The notes beneath the pieces are model-generated. The model ran no database searches. It was not told the DNA's origin and worked only from the letters and a program-made list of their open reading frames with translations. A stretch of DNA of 64,000 bases from Phytomonas francai. Its lineage: Eukaryota > Euglenozoa > Kinetoplastea > Trypanosomatida > Trypanosomatidae. The position numbers were made by a program, and so were the translations under genes. Location: assembly GCA_001766655.1 (NCBI GenBank), contig MJCC01000011.1:278518-342517 (forward strand). Reading direction: 5' to 3'. This document shows positions 59,766-64,000 of this stretch, piece after piece. How positions within the stretch are numbered: position 1 is the stretch's first letter; each line of letters opens with the position of its first letter.

Positions 59766-62700
59766 ATGCACTCAACATCAATCTGTGGTATTGACAAAAA
59801 GTATTTATCACCGAAATCAAAGAGAGAATACGGCCCACCTAAGAATATCCCCCCTGTAAATTCTGATAACGTTTGTCTAGACATTTCTCTAGGCGGATTC
59901 TTAGAGGAATGTATCGAGCCGCCGCAAAGATGTTTCTTTTCCATTAATATCCCTCAATACCCTCTTTCATCGTATAGTGAATCAAAAGAAAATAAAAATA
60001 AGAAGACATGCAAGCCGAACGTATGTCAGGTCCACCATAAAGAGCAATTATGCCCATTTCTCCAAGACTTTTCTACATCTACATTACCTCTAGATATTCC
60101 GAAGAGGAAAGGAAAAGACGTCGACACTCATTCTCTTTCGCAATGAAAGTTTCCCTGTTTATCAAAGAAAGAACACAAGGATGCTTGGAACGACGAAAAG
60201 ATAGGTTGTTTCTGTACTACAGTCACGCCATTGTCTTCATTTGAAGACTTTGATCGTGCATACCTTTCTGGTGGTAAACTTTCAGATATTGAAAAATATG
60301 AAAATATTCAGAGTTGCAAAGAATATGGTAGTGAGGGGATGGATTAACCCTTATACCTTGAACTCAAAATGGGGGATATGCCTGTGATTTTGCTACCAGG
60401 AATGGGAAAGTACCATTCTAAGATGATACGACTTCGGGAAAAAATAAATGAAACTGTCCTGCTAGTACAGCCCTTGCGAGTACGTGCTCGTTTCTTCGAT
60501 TCACTCCTCAGACATCCCGTTCGGATGGGTGTGCAGAGCCCTTCTCTTCTGCCGGGAGCCCCTTTGTCGAACTGCAGGCCTAAGTCCTATTTCAACTTGC
60601 TGTCACTCGATCCTGTCGATGGGAAGGCAACAAAAAATTATCCTGAAGTTAGCAACCAAACCGCCGGTAATAATCTAAAAAACAAAGAGGAACTGCTGCG
60701 CCAAGATTTGTTAGCAGAAGTAAGAGGCAGCAGCCGCGTGGGCAGCAGCCAATGGCTAACCCCACCGAGGCATCCGTGGTCGAGAAAAAAAAGCTGAGAG
60801 TTCGTCTCCATCAATAAGTTTAATAAATACTGGTGATGCACCAAGTTTATTTTCTGAACTCCGATCGCAAACCAAATTCGCGGTATCTGTAGATTGAAAA
60901 CGATGGCCGCCGGAGGAGGAAAAACATTTGCCTGATGAGAGAGCCAGTCATATGCTAGAGGCCCTTGAAAAGGCCGGCTTTGCGGCTCATAGTGCTGTTT
61001 TAATTGATAAAGGACGGAAGCGCACCTATCCTCCTTGTGATGTTAGTGAGAATTCGTTACTCGACAGTTTATTAGGTATTCGGGAAAGTGACATGCTTGA
61101 CAACAGCTTAAATAAGCTGAGGAATAGCAAACCTACTGTAAAGTTACCGAAAATCGATAAAGAAGAAGGGGATTACAATTCAAATTTAGGGAGTTCACGA
61201 GCTCTGAGGAAAGCTACAGAAGGTGTGGGAGCGGAGGACTTTCAACATTCAGTGTCTAGGCATGAATCAATTTCAGATGCTGAGATCAATTAGTCTGAAA
61301 AGGACGCAGCAACTAACGTCATGCTTATCACTTCGGAGCTGTTGGAAACGTCACCCTATACAGCTTCGTATAGCTTCGATTCTTTCAAACAAACAGGAAG
61401 CTACAAGACCATAGACATGGGTATTTTTCGGGACCCCTTCAACTCCTACCCTTATGGTGCGCACGATAGTTGCTCAAACATTACCTATTTTCTACTGGTG
61501 CCTTTGAATGAGGTAGGGACTAACAGGCCCACCTTTTTGTCTCAACTTTTTTCAGATCTCTATTATGCTCGTGGGAAACTCCTTCAGCGCATTGACCGCA
61601 TAATAATAAACTATGCCCGGGTTCATGAACTCTGGGAGAGCAGCGGAGCACATGCAGCATGCTATAGTTGTGGGAAGCCCTTTTCCATTTGTACACGCAA
61701 GCATCATTGTCGTCGCTGTGGTCATTTGTGCTGCGCCAATTGCAGTCGATTTTTCCGTAAGCGACAAGACACATTAACGAAATTAGTACGCTCCGTGATC
61801 AAGACGGGATACGCGGTGCGCATGACTGCCAATGATACCGGCGACAATCTCGAAGAGTGCTTTGACACACATACTTATCTTGTGAATGAGTTATCAACTT
61901 CACTAGGCATGGCCGCTTTCTTGACAGGTAGGTTGCATTCTGGTCTATTATCTAGGGTGCCGCCAAAAACGGCCGAATCAAAGCAGTTTAACACTTATTA
62001 TTATGCACAAGCTGTGAACAAAACTGCGCAACACAATGATGAGTGCTCTACGAAAGGGGCATTAAATCTGAATTATGCGAGGGATGGGTCCTTATATGAG
62101 GGTGACATCAAAAGAGAGCGTGTTAAATGTTTCTCTTCACACTTTAGCCATGAAAACATCGCTGAAGGCATGATTTATCTAGCTGATGTGGAGAAAATCG
62201 TTGATAGCAGGGGTTATGGGTTGCGTGATTCATCTGGAATTACACTGCTTAATACGCCATCGCCTATCAACGCGTGGTTTCGAATCTGTAAAAGCTGCTA
62301 CAGGGAATGCTTCGTGCAAGAGAACGGAATGTGTTGAAACGCATGCGCAATGCCAATCTAATTATTTTAGACGATGGGCTTTTTTACTTTCATGTTCTTT
62401 CCCAACGGGAGCAGCGATCGATCTGGACCTATATACATAAGCCGGATTCATACAAGAAAAAAGTGGAGGTGCAATTATCAGTGATGCCTGAAAGAGTTGA
62501 GGAATCAGTGAAGCAAGTATGTTACCACATGTGCTGTGGTATGATATCGGCAGCAAATCGAGCATCACATTTACTGAAGGGTGTCTGGGACCTGAGAGTC
62601 TGCATGGTGCACAAAGCACGGTACACTGCAAAGGAGTATTGCGAAAACGCTGATTTTATGAAATCATTGATTATAACAACTATACCTCACGACAAACAGC

Positions 62701-62789
62701 ATGGGAGAAGAAAAGGGAAGTGGCCGGAAAAAGAACAGGAGTACGAAAAGGATGACATTGATTTACTAAGCAATGAGAAGGGAAACTGA
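59766..62789 (+). pseudogene. Broken FYVE zinc-finger protein gene
   Basis: About 1000 codons spread over two frames. In the first frame coding-like sequence runs from ATG 59766 through in-frame stops TGA 60144 and TAA 60345 to TGA 60795. A frame change at or near A8 (60785-60792) moves it to the next frame, which continues through TGA 60895 and TAG 61291 to TGA 62335. A second frame change within about 62296-62334 restores the first frame to TGA 62787. The centre encodes a FYVE-type finger: CYSCGKPF, RKHHCRRCGHLCCANCS, and far downstream RICKSCYRE. FYVE fingers bind PI(3)P on endosomes. Four in-frame stops of substitution type plus two frame changes argue for a decayed gene rather than sequencing error. 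The pieces with an ATG (for example 61321-62337) could still be expressed as short proteins. Confidence 0.75.
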
Positions 62790-64000
62790 AACGAACAGCA
62801 AATGATATAGAAAGTGAATGTGAAGCTTAAAATGAACATTCAAAAAATTAAGATTGCTAATGGATGCAACAAACGCAGAAAGGATGAGTTATTACATTTG
62901 GCTCTCTCTTCGCATTTTTTTTTTTGGAAACTGCATTCTTTTCATTTTAATGCATCAATTTTCCTTAAAAAGGAGTGATCAATATCACGTTCTAGGTAGT
63001 CAAACATCGGTATTACATATAGTTTTCCCCCCAATCCTTCGTCAAAGAGGTGGATTCTTTGTTTAAACCTCTTTCCCTTACCCAGGTGGAAGCTACTCAT
63101 TTATATTAATTAAACACAGGATATCTATATCTATATCTATATCTATATACAACTATGTATTCTTCATTGATATTTTTAAAAAGCCGAACACTTAATCTTA
63201 ATGGGATTAATACTATTCAAGATAGTAATACTATTTAAAGTATCATATCATTGGTATACTCTATATAAAATACAAAGACAAATGACATAGAACATTAAGT
63301 GATTTCATATAATATACATACATACATACATATACATATATATATATATAGCTTTTTTCATATTCTAATTATATGCACCATTGTAAGAGCATTTACCTTT
63401 TTTCTATCAATCTAAAGGATACTTTTTAGAAGAAATACTTTCCTTATTGCATCAATGCTCACATGCACAGTGCTTAATACGCATAAAGAGGCGAGGGTAT
63501 TGTATGAACGTTATTAATATAGATAATCAACTTACAATTAGGAAAAAAGACAGCCTTTAGAAGTTAGACCAATGACACACAAACAGATTAAAAATAAAAC
63601 GTTTACCCCTTCCCCCCTAAAGGAGAATAGTCTGAATTATTTTCATTTTCATTTTTTTTTGAAATACAAAGATATTATGGCAAGAAAAAATGCATTCTAA
63701 CTCACTTTCTCAAAAGAGAACTAAAAGATTGACAAGTTTCAGTATAAAAATGATGCTATTTACCCATCCAATGTACTACTTACCAGAAAGAAAGTTATCC
63801 GAAAATCAACAACAACATTTGGACAGGATAATACAAACAAACTCCGCCAACCTCATCGGTATAGTGAGAAACCACCATATCCTTAATGTGTGTGGTATAA
63901 TAGTAAAATATATAGAACGTGCTTTGTTTATTTTACATTAGATATTCAGGGGAAGAGTTTCTTTATACTTGATTGTAATTGATATTATATTATCCATATG
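62790..64000. other. AT-rich region with short tandem repeats
   Basis: No supported gene. It contains an ATATCT hexamer repeat at about 63121-63148 and a CATA/TA-rich run at about 63316-63350. An 83-codon ATG frame at 63690-63941 has no recognisable feature and, given the AT-rich context, is left uncalled. Confidence 0.5.

Noticed and set aside
59766..62789. Reassigned stop codons (as in Blastocrithidia-like code changes) to explain the broken FYVE frame
   Set aside because: All other genes in the window end at normal stops without internal TAA, TAG or TGA, and the region also needs two frame changes, so decay fits better.
63690..63941. 83-codon ATG frame near the right edge
   Set aside because: Lies in AT-rich DNA with no domain or splice tract that supports it; it could be real but cannot be supported.
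1..64000. tRNA, snRNA, rRNA, CRISPR or mobile elements
   Set aside because: I looked for B-box-like motifs, inverted terminal repeats, reverse-transcriptase or transposase motifs and spaced repeats and found none that I could support by eye.

Overview
The window looks like nuclear DNA of a trypanosomatid (Kinetoplastea). Every supportable gene is on the + strand and none shows a convincing intron. Genes are separated by AT-rich spacers with T or C tracts followed by AG, as expected for spliced-leader trans-splicing of polycistronic RNA. The proteins agree: the kinetoplastid histone variant H3.V, a kinetoplastid-type H4, and a malate dehydrogenase ending in the glycosomal signal SKL. The species cannot be fixed from the sequence. 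I see no strand switch, so the window reads as the interior of one directional gene cluster.

Layout. 1-6.4 kb: 3' part of a tandem-CYTH protein, histone H3.V, and a secreted/membrane ectodomain protein resembling receptor adenylate cyclases but without a cyclase domain. 6.4-12 kb: a degenerate DExH helicase running into a 95-N gap inside a very GC-rich stretch, then a SURP-domain protein emerging from the gap. 12.5-15.6 kb: RNA polymerase I/III subunit RPAC1 and the SSU-processome protein UTP11. 16-28 kb: two related kinesins (1118 and 2235 aa). 28-36 kb: glycosomal malate dehydrogenase, a coiled-coil protein, complex I assembly factor NDUFAF5, ESCRT-II VPS36 and a methyltransferase-like protein. 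37-46 kb: GDP-mannose 4,6-dehydratase, a membrin/Bos1-like Qb-SNARE, a multispanning membrane protein, SRP72 and an ABCF2/ARB1-type ATPase. 46-51 kb: histone H4 and VPS53, followed by a 10-N gap and an identical 913-bp repeat of the VPS53 3' end. 51-58.5 kb: a CAP-Gly coiled-coil protein, an unknown 853-aa protein, a divergent LC8 dynein light chain and a membrane-anchored FKBP. 58.5-64 kb: mostly AT-rich non-coding DNA around a broken FYVE-finger gene.

The genes do not form a pathway, which is normal for trypanosomatid polycistrons. Loose themes are microtubule motors and adaptors (two kinesins, CAP-Gly, LC8), membrane traffic (VPS36, VPS53, SNARE, SRP72, the FYVE relic), RNA/ribosome/transcription (helicase, SURP, RPAC1, UTP11, ABCF) and chromatin (H3.V, H4). 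The most noteworthy points are the tandem CYTH protein with a damaged ExExK motif, the helicase with changed Walker A lysine and DExH glutamate, the receptor-like ectodomain without cyclase, the FYVE pseudogene whose zinc finger is split by about 180 residues, and the probable assembly duplication at VPS53. I found no clear evidence of a wholly new multi-gene system.
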